From Lenzites betulinus (lineage: Eukaryota; Basidiomycota; Agaricomycetes; Polyporales; Polyporaceae), in NCBI GenBank assembly GCA_022264855.1, contig JABYQU010000012.1, forward strand, positions 124,001 through 188,000: a DNA stretch of 64,000 nt. Reading direction: 5' to 3'. The position numbers and the translations under genes were made by a program. Below, one piece after another: positions 1 through 11,582 of the stretch. The notes under the pieces are model-generated. The model was not told where the DNA came from. It was given only the letters and a program-made list of their open reading frames with translations, and did no database searches. Positions within the stretch are counted from its first letter, which is position 1. Every line of letters starts with the position of its first letter.

Positions 1-408
1 ACCTCAATCAACCCGCAGGGTATACCTGTGTATGCAGTAGACGTCAGCGAAGGCTCAAAGGATTAACAAACACAACTGACGAGCAAAGCCAGACCGTGGA
101 TCCTTGACCGACCCAAGCACGTACGAGCCGCCATGAAACTGCAGTCCCACCAAACCGTCGCCTCGTAAAGCATCCGCTACCGTGATAGCGGTCTTGTCGT
201 CATACCACCACACCCCGTCAACCGGCCCAAGAGCAACGCCATCTTCGCTCGCCCATGTCTGCAAATCCCCGACGATGATGCTCGAGGGCGCAGGAGGAAG
301 AGTTTCAACATGGAGCTCGACTCCACTCGCTTCTACTATAACGTGCTCCTTGGTCGTCCGCGTTCGAGCTCTTCCAATGCGACTGAAGAGGCGAGTCAAG
401 TTCTTCAT
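1..408 (-). CDS. alpha/beta hydrolase (HSL/esterase-like), 5' part only
   Basis: N-terminal part of an alpha/beta-hydrolase fold protein that continues past the left edge. Exon 1 reads 408 to 81. It contains LQFHGGSYVLGS, the HGG oxyanion-hole motif of hormone-sensitive-lipase-like esterases. A donor GTCAGT follows at 80. A second exon begins at 25 after an acceptor (CATACACAG) and reads on as IPCGLIE, as expected after the HGG strand in this family. The GxSxG nucleophile and the Asp/His would lie outside the window. An in-frame ATG at 495 would add 29 residues; I prefer 408 because the upstream extension is Ser/Pro-rich and looks like leader sequence. Substrate unknown; likely an ester or lactone. 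Confidence 0.7.
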
Positions 409-495
409 GACCGAGATGCAGCAGGTGGCCCAAGACGTGATTGGGGGAATAGATGATAGATGTGGGATGTGGGATGAGCTACAGCTGGTGGCCAT

Positions 496-1708
496 TGGTA
501 ATTAGACAAGTCGCACGGTGTTTGATGGTTGAAAACAAGGAACATCGATTGCATGAAACCAAGCAGGCCATACACAGACGACGCAGTCGTAGAGCAAAGC
601 TAGATCTAGAGAGAATGTACGAATCACCGGCTCTGCTCCTCCAGCTGAGCAAAGAGGCCGGAACAGCGCAGAGCACTAAGACACCCGCAGCTCGTTCTCC
701 GCCCTGCTTTGGCACAGACTAGCCACTGCGCTCGCCGCCCAGAAGACGACGAGGCCGAGCGGTCTGCAATTTGACGTGAGGTGCGTGGAGAGCAGGACGA
801 GCGGCGCAGCGTTGGTTTTGAAGGCGACGAAATGCCACGTGGTGGATGCATGGCGGGCGATCGGATCGGGAGCACTGTACCAACCGCCGCGATCTCCTGT
901 GCCCGATCACTACAGGACTCCAGGAGTCCCATCGTCGGGAATTCCGTGAGCTTGTGTCGCGTTGGTGTTTCGACAGGCAGAACCAGTTATGAACTGCAAG
1001 TTGCACGGGTATCAGAGTAGACGCTATTACATCCACATGTTACGCTACGCCTTAGCAACAAGCTCCGTCCAACTCAGTATCTCCCTCCTTCCTCCGACTC
1101 GGAGAGCCGCGTTCATCGAAGCTAATCACTTATAGATCCAGATTCCGCAGACAAAGCCCATGCATGGTCGCACCTTATCCACATCTGGAACCGGGACGAG
1201 AGTCAGCCCAGGACCAGAGATAATTAGGGGAGCAGCCTGTCGACATGTCAGTCTCATACGTTTCCCATCCCACCCATACGCTCGCACGGGCGTGGCAAGT
1301 CCTGCCCCGCCGCGCTCTCGCCGCGCAGCGAACCTACCCCACACTCCCAGGCCGCACGCCCACGGACATCCAATCACCTCCCCGCGAGTGACGACCATCA
1401 GCCCGCGCCAGGCTGCAGCCTATGACATCGCCCGTCGCCCGACATCATGTCGCTGTCGCGCCTCCCTCCGCCGACGGCTGAAACACTGGGTGCGGCGCGA
1501 GCAGTGCTGTGGGATCGCATGGAGGCAATCTGCCCAAGCCGGTATACCGCGAGCAGTGCGGGGAACCCAGCAGCGCCTGCGGCGCATGCGGTGGCCAGCG
1601 AATGGCTGCATTAATCGCGGGACGGACATCGTAGCATGGGATTCCATCCGCGAGGGATCCTGTGCGTGTCGCACTCGCGCCACGCTGCGAAGAAAGCCGC
1701 GCCGGGGT
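496..1708. other. intergenic, divergent promoters
   Basis: Space between the divergent hydrolase (-) and DUF6593 gene (+). Open frames here overlap on both strands, show no family motif and no consistent splice structure. A TATA-like ATACATAAGA lies at 1711-1720, about 200 nt before the DUF6593 start. I see nothing else. Confidence 0.5.
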
Positions 1709-1912
1709 AGATACATAAGACGGGGACCGGGCTTGGAGCGCAGCGCTCTTAGAGAGGACACCCTGCCCGTTCTTCCGAGCATTACACGGGCACACACACC
1801 TTGCCACCGCACGACTGCTATCGTCGCCATCTCCACGACCACCTCTGCTGCTGCTCCACCCACTGATAAACAAGAGGACTTGACTGGACTGGGGGATCCT
1901 CTGACCAAACCC

Positions 1913-3250
1913 ATGTCGCTCATGAAGGCTTGGAGGAGCGTCTCCTCGATGAACGGGTCACCCGACGCACCGAAGAAGAGCCGGTTCTCGCTGCTCACGC
2001 GGCCAAGCGTGCGCCGCCCAGGGCCCGCACTGGACATCGACCTCCCCGACAGCGGCGGGGCCTTCTGGACGAGTCCGAGCAGCGACCACCTCGGGGTGGC
2101 GGGGGGAGACACGCAGAGCGAGCAGGAAGGGGAGCGGGACGGGGAAGTGACGCTTGAACGTAGCTTCACGCTTTCCATACTCGAGGGCCACAAGCCCACC
2201 GCGGTCATGCACCCGCGCACGCCGCGCGGGAGCACGGGGACCAGCAACACGTACGTGAGCGCCAGGGAGCTCGCGCTCACGCCGACGCCATCGCTCAAGT
2301 CGGCGTCCCCCGGGGCGCCGCCTGTCCCCCCGAAGAGCAGGGCGCGCTCGGCGTCTGCGAGCTCGGGCCGCTCAGTGTCCGCAGAGGGACGCCGCAGGAA
2401 GCCGAGCCTCAGGCCGCAGGCGCTGGGCCTTCCTGAGCTGGAGGAGACGCGCCTGGAGGAGTCTCCGCCGGGGCGCGCGCGCGACGAGGATTCGCGCGGG
2501 CATCCGCCGACGTATTCGAGCAGCTCGTACCCCACGCACGAGGTTACGTATCGATTTGCGCAGGCTGGCCCGTTCGCGATGTCGTTGGCGGAGGAAGGGA
2601 AGCAGACGGAGGGCATGGGTATCTGGAGGTATCATGTCGGCGTCGGGATAGATGTGTGGACGTTGAGGTCATGGGTGACGACTGTCCGGCGAGGGGGCGA
2701 AGACGGATTGGTTGTCGCTGAGATCGAGTGAGTGCAGTCATAACCTGTTTTTGTTGGGGGCAACGTTCAACACAGGTCAAGATCTGGGACTGTCGCAGGA
2801 AGCGCTACGGTCACGATGGGAAATACCAGGAGATTATCGAGGGAGATGCTGTCAAGAACCCTGGGGTGCGCTGATGTTGTCCAGTCATTCTGGGTTTTGA
2901 ACTCATGTGGGCGGCAGCTCGAAGATGTATTTCATGGGCGATGGTACAGCCATTCGGTGGAATCTGGGTGAGGCGCGATGGGAGGTCAGTACCAACCAGT
3001 GCATGAGCGTTGTTCGAAAGACGTGTGGGACTTACCCCTGGCGCTGAAGGCTTTCTTCGACTCCGTCGAGCTCGCGACGCTGGAGCTGAGACCTTCGCAA
3101 AGGCTGGTGATGCAGCCGCTCGCGCACCGGTTTTTCGACCATCTCGTGGTTTCGGTGCTGCTTCTCATGCGGGACAGGGATGATAGTACGGCATGTTCGC
3201 GCTTGGTAGGGACAGGACCGGGGACGACGCCTCCCTCACCGCTGGGCTAA
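1913..3250 (+). CDS. DUF6593 domain protein
   Basis: Four-exon model: 1913-2727, 2776-2865, 2918-2984, 3050-3250, giving 390 residues. The first ~200 residues are Ser/Pro/Arg-rich and probably disordered. The DUF6593 beta-rich domain follows: VTYRFAQAGPFAMSL, then the WVTTVRRGGEDGLVVAEIE strand, then GSATVTMGNTRRLSREML after intron 1, then SKMYFMGDGTAIRWNLGEARWE, and finally LATLELRPSQRLV...FDHLVVSVLLLMRDRD. Order and spacing match basidiomycete DUF6593 proteins, a family expanded in Agaricomycetes and of unknown function. The start at 1913 is chosen because a TATA-like site at 1711 puts the upstream in-frame sequence in the leader; the frame is open upstream to 1160. No signal peptide or membrane segment. 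Exon borders rest on consensus sites and family alignment, not on transcripts. Confidence 0.75.
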
Positions 3251-3980
3251 GACACGCCTGGACGATCGCTGCTGTATTCCGGATTCTAGATGCTCTCGAT
3301 ATGGCCCACGGCATGACCATTCCCACAGGGACTGACGATCCCGTACGTTCCCGCTACGGCACGGCTCGGACAATTTGTACTGTAAACTATAATGATGCGG
3401 ATGCGATACAGAATTCTGAGGCATGTGGTCGGCTGGTGGAGTGATACGGGTGCGATTAGGGAGAAGCCAGTCATGAGATGTGAACGTCCCGCCGAGGTTC
3501 TGAGGCCATACGAACCGCGATATCGCTGCGAGAGAGGCCGCAGGGGCGCAGAAGAATTGAGAGATGGGTAGGATGCTCGGAGTGAACAGACAAGGATGAA
3601 GATGATGACGAACGTTGCGCCGGCGGCTGTGTCGGGCAGTGTGCGCCGGGAGAGATTGATCGGGGCACGAGCCGGACCCGACGCGTACGTGCGACTGCCA
3701 CGCTGAGTGTGCGAGAGCAGTTAACGTCAATTAAAGCCGCGATGTGCGAAGCGCGCCTGCTTCTCTTCTGGTGCTGCGACGAATGCAGCGCTCTGTGGTT
3801 CAGCACGCCCGGTCGCGAACACGACGCGGGGAATGGGCGGGTGGCCCGATGGGGAGGGGGGATCGCTCGGAGTGTGGATGATGGCTGGGCGGTCTGATGA
3901 GGCCGAGCGAGGGCGGTTGGTGCTGAGTCAGCTGTTCTGTCCCTCCCAACTCCAGACCGCCTCCTCTCCTCTTCCGCACC
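3251..3980. other. intergenic
   Basis: Between the DUF6593 stop and the chitin deacetylase TATA box. It holds the 3' UTR of one gene and the promoter of the next. Open frames on both strands lack recognisable motifs. Confidence 0.5.
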
Positions 3981-3990
3981 AGATATACCC
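3981..3990 (+). promoter_or_regulatory. TATA-like box of chitin deacetylase
   Basis: AGATATACCC lies 89-98 nt before the ATG at 4079. A pyrimidine-rich leader follows, as usual for basidiomycete core promoters. Confidence 0.45.
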
Positions 3991-4078
3991 CCCACCCTCC
4001 CTTCTTTTCGCTCCTTGCTTTCGTACAAGTATCCTACAGCCACTACCCCCCGCGGCCGCTCCTTCCCTCCCCGCCGCC

Positions 4079-6084
4079 ATGCGCCCCACCTCCCTCCTCG
4101 CCGCCGTCCTCCCCCTCCTTGGCCTCGTCTTTGCCCAGGAGGAGGGCGAGTTGTCCGGCCCCACCTCCTCGGCCTCTGCAGCGGGCTACTCCTGCGATGC
4201 GACAAAGTGCAAGCTCCCCGATTGCAATTGCGCGAGCACCGACCCCCTGGTGGCCTCAGCCCCGTGAGTAGTCTATTCTTCTAACCTTCCCCGACGTCGG
4301 CTCTCGTCCGAGGCACCACGCCGCAAACGGGACCCAGCATGCTTGTCTCACCCCCGCTGCTCTCAGTTGCCCTGGCGCCCTGTACAGGCCTGCATCACGT
4401 GAAGCACAATTTACTGACTGCCTTTGTTCTTGCCATGTCTACAGTCCGACACTCCCATGTTTGTCGTCTTCACCGCCGACGACGCCGTTCAAAGCTACAC
4501 CCTCGATGCCGTCAACCAGTTCCTTGCTCACCGCAAAAATCCCAACGGATGCCAACCCAAGATGACATACTATACCTCTCTCAATTACACGAACTATACG
4601 CTTGTCACCGACTGGTTTGTAGCCGGCAACGAGATCGCAGATCATACGTATGTTGTCCATTATCCGCGTCTCCTGTCAATTTGCTGAAGAATTCTACTTA
4701 GAATGACGCACGTCGGGACACCCCCCGAAAACGAAGTGTCAGGAAACCTGATCGCGCTGAATCAACTCGCTGGTATCCCGCTGAAGTCGATCCAGGGCTT
4801 CCGTGCCCCGTACCTGAACTACTCAGTCGACACGCTTAAGATGCTCGCTCAGCTTGGGTTTACGTATGATTCATCCTCGAGTGCCTCCCTTCCGGTCACC
4901 GATGACGGCACCGACGCGTTTTGGCCGTACTCTCTCGACTATGGCATGGCAAACGATTGCTTGGCTGTAGATGGTCTCTGCCAGGGCGAACCCAAACTCC
5001 CTGGCTTCTGGGAACTGCCTATGTATGCTCTTTTCGATAACCGCGGCGTCGACGGACCTCATCTCATGGACCCTTGGCTGTAAGTGGTCAGCTTCCATTC
5101 TATATCAGGCCAGACTAAACAGGGATTTACAGGGACGCTGCGAACGGCGCTACCGCTGTCAACGACACAGCGACCCTGGAGTACTTGAAGAGCACCTTCA
5201 CAGCGCATTACAATGGCAAGCGTCAGCCGCTTGGTCTGTACACCCACCCTATCCACGTCTCCGTATGTCTCGAAATTTTTTCTTGCAATCAGACGTGCTC
5301 TAACCATAGCAACATTAGCGCTCTGTTCCCGGAGCGACGGTCACTAATTCGACAATCGACATGATCAACTCGTTCCTCGACTGGGCGCAGGAGCAGCCTA
5401 ACAGTATGCACTTTATTCTCTTGCATATAATCACCAATGTCTGAGAAACTCCACAGCTTGGATCGTGAGCTCGGAACAGCTCCTCAGCTGGGTTCGGAAC
5501 CCCGTTCCAGTCTCCCAGCTAGACTCGTTCGATCCGCTCAAGTGTTCGACGCCCGCGGTCGATTCGTCGATGAAGATCTGCAACGGTATGCCACAGAACG
5601 AGGAGGGTCTTCTGTCGCACTGCGCGTTCTCGGACTTCCCCTTCTACACGTGCTACGGCTGCCCCGAGGAGCCCCCCACCCCCGCACAGCCTTCGCCCAA
5701 TCAAGCGACCGAGAGCGCGCAGGCCCGCTTCCGTCGTAAGCACACACTCTCCGTCCTCCTCCAATATTCCCATACTCACCGCGCCCTTCCCCAGTCCCCG
5801 CGAACTGCTCGACGCCGTTCTGGGACCCGATCAAGGGCGAGTGCATCTGCACGTCCTCGACCTGCGCGTTCACGGACCAGTCGCGCCCGATCGGCCCCAA
5901 CGGCGCGAACCTGACCGGCGACCAGATCTCGTCCTCCGGCGAGAGCGGCGCCGCGACGGCCAGCGCGAACCCGTACGTGCCCTTCAACGGCGCCGCCGCG
6001 CTCCCCGCGGGCGCGTGGACCGCCGCGGCCGTCGGTGTCGTCGGCGCGCTCCTCGGTGCGTACGGCGCGATGGCGCGCCTCTAG
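4079..6084 (+). CDS. GPI-anchored chitin deacetylase (CE4/NodB)
   Basis: Secreted polysaccharide deacetylase that converts chitin to chitosan in the cell wall. Seven exons: 4079-4263 (or 4249), 4445-4647, 4702-5079, 5133-5262, 5319-5403, 5457-5735, 5795-6084. A signal peptide (MRPTSLLAAVLPLLGLVFAQ) precedes a Cys-rich stretch (CDATKCKLPDCNC). The NodB region carries FTADDAVQSYTL (catalytic Asp pair), ADHTMTHVGT (metal His motif), QGFRAPYLNYS and GLYTHPIHVS. A Cys-rich module follows, then a Ser/Gly stretch and a hydrophobic tail (AAAVGVVGALLGAYGA) typical of GPI attachment. The C5 run at 4243-4247 puts the strong donor GTGAGT (4264) out of phase. One extra C would restore the family sequence PPGGLSP (516 residues). 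Alternatively a weak GTGGCC donor at 4250 gives an intact 511-residue frame. Function is confident; the state of exon 1 is not. Confidence 0.9.
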
Positions 6085-7068
6085 GCACTGCGCCCGTGAC
6101 ATGCGGATCCCTCGCGGATCCAGGACTCAGAATCAGGATGGAACTCGCCAGCCGGCTATCCGGACTGCACCGACGCTGCACGCGCTGCTCGTTCACGGAC
6201 TCTCACGACCCTCCCACACGCCCCCCCGCACACTCTACCCCGGCCCCTACCCTTAGCTAGTAGCCCCTACTTATTTGCTGTCTTTGCACGGATCATGGAC
6301 TCTGCATCATCGCACCCTACCTACCGCCCCATCCCTATATGCGCGTCTCTCTCCCTTCACCCGCCGCTGCTACTGCTCTTGGATATTTGCAGTGGTTGAT
6401 AGGGGATACGGACAGGCTGCTTTTGCATACTCATAGGTACTCACCGCACCTATTCGGCCACGCTCGCTTGGGGCGTCCCTCTCACACGTTCCGGCTCTCG
6501 CTATAGTCTCTTACGGAAGACTCGGTTAATGGATTTGTTTATTCGGACACAGGCATGCGTAATCACACCAGCGTGGTGAAACGCGGCGAGGCTCATACAA
6601 CAGCAAACAGGTGCTTACAAGTTACAGCATGCTCCAAATATAAAGTGTTTCGGCCCACGACTCAGAGAAGCAGATGGGCGTCCGATCCGCAGTGGACACG
6701 CCGCTGTGAACTCCGTCGAGCCCCTTACGGGGACGGCGAGCCTGGCGGTGCTGGTGATCCGTCGTTGTCTTGAGAAGCCCCCTGAGCCTGCGAGGGTAGT
6801 ATTTATATCGGGGAGGTGTGGGCTTCGGTAACACGCGCCCAAGATCGCCGCAGGGTCTCCTGCTGGTAGATATTGACCCAGTTCTTCGAGCTTGCAGATG
6901 CTCATCGTCGTACGCGCACCGTGAGGACTTGGTAATATAATGGCTGATAAGTTATTATACACATTATCTATCAATAGCTAGTGTGGGCATGCGAATACTG
7001 TCTCTAATCAAACAGTGTCCTATATCTTCTACAGTGTCGGTCTCGTGTCATGATAAGTCCAAAGTCTT
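6085..7068. other. intergenic between convergent genes
   Basis: Holds the 3' ends of chitin deacetylase (+) and OYE copy 1 (-). The first half is pyrimidine-rich, the right part AT-richer. I see no gene and no clear repeat. Confidence 0.5.
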
Positions 7069-8417
7069 CTAGAGCTTGCCCTCGTATGCGGTGTAGTCGA
7101 CGTAGCCATGCGGGTCCTCCGGCACGTAGTAGACGTCGCGGGACCACTGCGTGAGCGGGAGGTTGTTGCGCAGCCTGAACGGGAGATCGGGCTACAAGCG
7201 TGAAGGGGTGAGTTGCTGTAGGATGACACATGTGTGAGGCGAACGACGTACGTTGCTCAAGAATCGCCGTCCGAAGGCGATGAGCTCGCCGGTGTTCTCC
7301 ACTTGCTGGATAGCAGACTCGCGGGTGTAGCGGCCGGCGGAGATGAGCGTGCGTGGAAGCCACAGCTTGCGAATGAAGTCGTTCGTCTGCAGAGTACATG
7401 TCAGTTTCTGATACAAAAAGTAGTGAATGCAGCGCGCAGCTCACCTCTCCCTCCTCGATCTCCTTGTCCTCTCCCGCCGAAAGACCGGGCTCGACGATGG
7501 AGAGGTAGGCGAGGTTCGGGTGGTCCTGCGCCAGCCGCGAGACGAGGTGCGTGAACGTCGGGATCTGGTCGGCGACGCTCAAATCTGAAGTCGCAATACG
7601 ACGTCAGCATCCCGTATGTAACCATACACTGCCAGAGGATGGCTCACCATTCCAAGCACTCCACGGGCTAATACGGACCGCCGTCCTCTTCTCGCCCACA
7701 GCCTTCGTGACCGCGTCGATGACCGCAAGCGGGAAGCGCGCCTTGTTATCGACAGACCCGCCATAGTCGTCCGTCCGCTTGTTCGTGCTGTCCTGCAGGA
7801 ACTGGTCGAGCATGTATCCGTGCGCCGAGTGCACCTCGACGCCGTCGAAGCCGGCGCGGAAGACCGCGTTCTTCGCCGCCGTGACGAAGCCGTCGATGTG
7901 CTGCTGGATCTCTTCGGCCGTCATCGCGCGGGGGGCCACTTCGCTGCCCGCGAGCGGTATGGCGGAGGGGGCGATGTACGGGTAGCCGCCTTCCTTCTCG
8001 AGCTCTCTGGGGTCGGCGGCACGCCCGATCGCCCAGATCTGCATGAAGATGTACGAGCCCTTCGCGTGGACGGCGTCCGCGACCTGCACAGCCATCATTC
8101 AGTACATAGTCCAGAACGAAACTGTCAACGACGGTACTTACGCGTTTCCAGGCCGCGACCTGGTCGTCGCTCCAGATACCGGGGATGTGCGCCGAGATGC
8201 TGCCAGCCCAGGGAGCGATATATGTCGCCTCGGTGATCAGGAGGGTGCCGGGCACCGACGCGCGCTGCTCGTAGTACTGGACGGCGATGTCTCCGTGGAC
8301 GTGCTTGTCATTTGCACGCAGACGAGTGAGGGGCGCGAGGACGACGCGGTGGTCGAGGGTGATGTCGCCGACCTGGACGGGCTGGAAAAGCTTGGGGACA
8401 GCTGCGGCTTGGACCAT
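7069..8417 (-). CDS. Old Yellow Enzyme-type ene-reductase, copy 1
   Basis: FMN-dependent NAD(P)H:flavin oxidoreductase that reduces activated C=C bonds, as in enones and oxylipins. Five exons: 8417-8142, 8083-7648, 7584-7445, 7386-7252, 7191-7069, giving 369 residues, the usual length. Visible motifs are [20 protein letters not shown] at the N terminus, the active-site HSAHGYMLDQFL (His177/His180 pair, Tyr182), then [17 protein letters not shown], and the late FMN-phosphate region AGRYTRE...[11 protein letters not shown]. The end is PEDPHGYVDY. No signal peptide, so cytosolic. It is the inverted paralogue of the gene at 30932-32329, with the same intron phases but one intron fewer. Its promoter is also shared with that copy. 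Substrate not readable; plant 12-oxophytodienoate reductases are in the same family. Confidence 0.95.
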
Positions 8418-8509
8418 GTCGGAGAAGTCGGTAGAGGGATGGGTAGGAGAGGTCGGTAGTGGAATGTGTGGGTGCTGGTGTGCTGCACCATCCCGGCCTC
8501 GACTTTCAG

Positions 8510-8517
8510 CTTATATA
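8510..8517 (-). promoter_or_regulatory. TATA box of OYE copy 1
   Basis: TATATAAG on the minus strand, 93-100 nt before the ATG. The paralogue has TATATAAA at the equivalent place, both followed by CTGAA. Confidence 0.65.
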
Positions 8518-8608
8518 GCTGCAGCGACGCAGCATCGATATCCCCCGTTCGTTAGTCATGGCTGCGATCGTGTTTTCCGAGACCTCCACCATCCAAGGAT
8601 CATCCAAA

Positions 8609-8990
8609 GCTCCCAAGCTTTTCGTAGCTGACCAAGCGCGCGGAACCGCCTATGCGTCTTCCGGATGCCGGTAGAGCAGCACAGCATATGCGGGGTGCTT
8701 TCGAGATCGATGAGTGAACCGAGGATCGCCGTGAATGTGAGAATATGATCGACTCTGTGCGAACGACGCTTCAACGAGTTACCGGGGCTCTCTGCGTTAC
8801 CTAGGCAAATCCAGAACTCCAACGTGGGTGTAAGCAACATATCGAGCGTCTCGAGACAGCATATGCAACTCGGTGGACGCTATGCAGACTGAGTTGCCTG
8901 CGATCTGGAGGCCAAAAGCTCAAGTCTAGCAGGTATTGATACGGAATGCGAGTCTGACTCAGTGGATGTTAGCCAGAAAGACTCGGATGC
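8609..8990 (-). promoter_or_regulatory. upstream region conserved with OYE copy 2
   Basis: Two blocks match the other OYE promoter at equal distances. Block 1, 8609-8629, reads on the minus strand AGCTACGAAAAGCTTGGGAG and lies ~200 nt before the ATG. Block 2, 8930-8990, includes CTGAGTCAGACTCG, then CATTCCGTATCAATACCTG; it lies ~515-575 nt before the ATG. They are either remnants of a promoter copied with the gene or retained control sites. No factor can be named. Confidence 0.6.
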
Positions 8991-9472
8991 ATTACACTCA
9001 GGCGGCTGACAGAGCCGGCGTGCGCACAAACCGAGCCGGAGGGAGGAGTTGCGGAGAGGAAAATGCGGGTGCACTGCGCACCTCCCCATTATAAATCGCA
9101 CGGGCGAACCGGATTTGGGTCGGAAAGCTGCCTTGAGATTCTGAGTGACGTCATGCAGCATGGGCGCCTGTACACTTCATAGTCTGGGGCTTGTACTAGT
9201 TCGTTAGTTCAACTACTGATACTACAGTAAGTACTACTAGTAGTATCACAGCACCAATTCAAAGCAATTGATCTTTGGTAGTATGGTTGCGCGCACCGCG
9301 TTCGATGCGCAATATCGTCGTTACTTGGTAGATCCGGAAGGGATGATATCGCTGCAGAGTGATCGACCTAATCGTCATTAGACAAATACGTAGACAGTAT
9401 GATACAGGTATGAACAGTACAAGATACCAATACACGAAGGACCGTACCAAACAGCACCCGTGTGGCACACAC
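8991..9472. other. intergenic between DUF2235-A 3' end and OYE promoter
   Basis: Non-coding. Its only clear structure is the inverted repeat at 9217-9248. Confidence 0.5.
9217..9248. repeat. 9-bp inverted repeat with 14-nt loop
   Basis: TGATACTAC at 9217-9225 is perfectly complementary to GTAGTATCA at 9240-9248. The loop is itself TACT-rich. It could be a hairpin near the DUF2235-A 3' region, or chance in a TACT/AGTA-rich stretch. Confidence 0.5.
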
Positions 9473-11524
9473 TCAGTCGACCCAGATGGGCTCGGTCACA
9501 TACTGCGCCTTAGGCACGTACTTCCCGCCGTTCATCTCCATGCGGAGCTTCACGCTCCGGTGCACGTAGAACGGCTCATGGTGCTTCGGCACGACACGCC
9601 CGCGGCCCAGGTTCATCCTGCCCAGCCACCATCGTCAGCCCGCGCACAACGCACCCGTAAGGATAAACAAGAACACTCACGACACGACCTGCATTTGCTT
9701 ATGGTCCGGGGCTGGGCCCTGCCAGCGATGCTTGATCGGTAGCACCTCGAGCACCCACCAGTACGGCGCGAGCGCGAGCTGGTCGTACAGTGGCATGAGC
9801 GCGTCGCGCACCTCATGCTCTTCCTCCGTCGTGTGCGGCACGGGCGGCGCGACGCTCGTCAGGTGCACGTCGGGCTGCGGGCGCAGCGCGGGCGGGCGGT
9901 CGAGCACGACGGGGTGCAGCGCGGCGGGGTCGAGCCCGACGCGCCGCAGGAGCTCGCCGTGGAAGCGGATGCCCGTGTTCATCTTGAAGCACTCGCGGAT
10001 CATCCAGCGGAGCGGGATGCGCGCGAGTGTGTGCGGCGTCGAGTCGTCCACAGATCCGCCGCCGACGTCTGTATGATGGCGGGCGCGGTTAGGAACAAGC
10101 TGCTTTAGGGTGATCGTGGAGCGGAAGACGTACCACAATGGCAGCCCGCGAACCAGACTTCAAGGACGTTGGTGGATCCATCGGAGCTCGCGTCGCCGTT
10201 GTCGAACGCGCGCTCTTGCGCGCGCTGCTTTTGGTACTCGCTCGTTGTCCTTTCGTGCGTTGGGGGTTGACGCACCCCGACACGCGTAGCATACTCGATA
10301 TCCCGTTTAGGCATGTCTCCGGGTTTCGTCCCGCGGGCCGCCTGGTTTTGTGTAGGGTGCTGATAGAGATTCGCCTGGAAGCGCGAGCGATGCTCGTCGA
10401 GGGAAAGAGCGTGCCGGAAGACGCGGATAGCGGTATTCGAGGACGTGAACGGGAGCGTATGTGGGATGATGCCCACGGACGAGACGGTGTCCCTAGCAAG
10501 CGTCCGTATGAGCGCGAGGAGCGTCTGAATGGCGAATCGTACATACCACACGCCAATGAAGTCGATGTCGACATCGATGGAAAACGCTTTCTTGAACGCG
10601 TTGGACTGTTTCCATCCCTGGTCGTCGTCACGCGTAAACATCTTGTACGCGAACGGGACCTGCTGGTGATTGCAGGCCGGGAGCAGTCCGACCTGTCGAA
10701 GTTCGCGCTCAAAAACCGCCACAAAGCGCTGTCGGTGGCGCACGCCACGTACCTTGTGGATCATCCCTGCCAGGGCGCGGGCGGTGTATGCACCGCGCGA
10801 GAATCCGAACAGACATATCTTGTCTCCCGCCTGATCTGCATTAAGAATTTGAATAAGCGCAAGGTTCGCACGCGCGTCCCGCGCAAAAATAGGCACGTAC
10901 AGTTCTGCATGATAAATTCGTACCCGCCTGGCGCGCACTGTCAGCGCTGTCTGTCGGGCATGTGAAAGCGGGGACTACGCACTTTGGACGTGGGAGCTGA
11001 GATTCCACGCGACCATGTCGTCCAGGAGCTTGTCAATTTTGGCCTGGAGGGGCGAGGCGACCTGTGGAGTCGTGTAGGTCCCTATACCAGACTACATCAT
11101 CATGCATCAAGGTCGGTTTAGCTCTTTAGGCTTGCATCTGTTCGCGCTCGAAGGATCGTACCTGGTAGTAGACCATCTGTTCTCTGCGGTCGTCCTTCTT
11201 TAACATGCTGAAGAACTTGACGACATTCGAGTTCTGCGGAATGACTGCTCAGTTGGGATATCGGACTGGGAGAAATGAAGTACTGACATCGGTATTGAAC
11301 TGGTCGCCCGTTCCGTCGAAGCATAGAACAAGAGTGCGGGCAGGGTGGTAAGGCGGGACGATGTCCCCATCGCCAGTCTCGCTAGACGAAGTGTGGGCAG
11401 ATATCTGCGGCGAGTCCGCCGCGTGCCCCGACTTGTCCCAGTCCGAGAACGGGGATGCCTCTACGGCGGTGGCCTCTTGGGAGTGGCCTCCAGGGGTAAC
11501 GGCGGGGGTAGAACTCGACGACAT
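9473..11524 (-). CDS. DUF2235 alpha/beta hydrolase (Tle1-like), copy A
   Basis: Nine exons: 11524-11288, 11233-11162, 11091-10983, 10927-10901, 10835-10753, 10692-10547, 10492-10134, 10068-9681, 9617-9473; 521 residues. A Ser/Thr-rich N terminus precedes the first strand RTLVLCFDGTGDQF. Then come QNSNVVKFF, the nucleophile elbow CLFGFSRGAYTARALAGM (GxSxG), the IDVDIDFIGVWDTV strand, and VLEVWFAGCHCDVGGGS, which carries the family's catalytic Asp region. DUF2235 is related to the catalytic domain of bacterial type VI phospholipase effector Tle1; fungal members are uncharacterised. No signal peptide or membrane segment, so probably cytosolic. First of three tandem paralogues on this strand. Lipase or phospholipase activity is inference from the fold. 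Confidence 0.88.
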
Positions 11525-11573
11525 GGCGGGTGAGAGGGATGGTGGAGGGGCTCGAAGGGGCGGAGGAGGTGAT

Positions 11574-11582
11574 CTTATAATG
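11574..11582 (-). promoter_or_regulatory. TATA box of DUF2235-A
   Basis: ATTATAAGA on the minus strand, about 50-58 nt before the ATG at 11524. Short spacing, but the sequence is a good match. Confidence 0.45.

Noticed and set aside
1420..2616. 398-codon open frame on the minus strand
   Set aside because: Antisense to the DUF6593 gene; no motif, and composition mirrors the Ser/Pro-rich coding strand.
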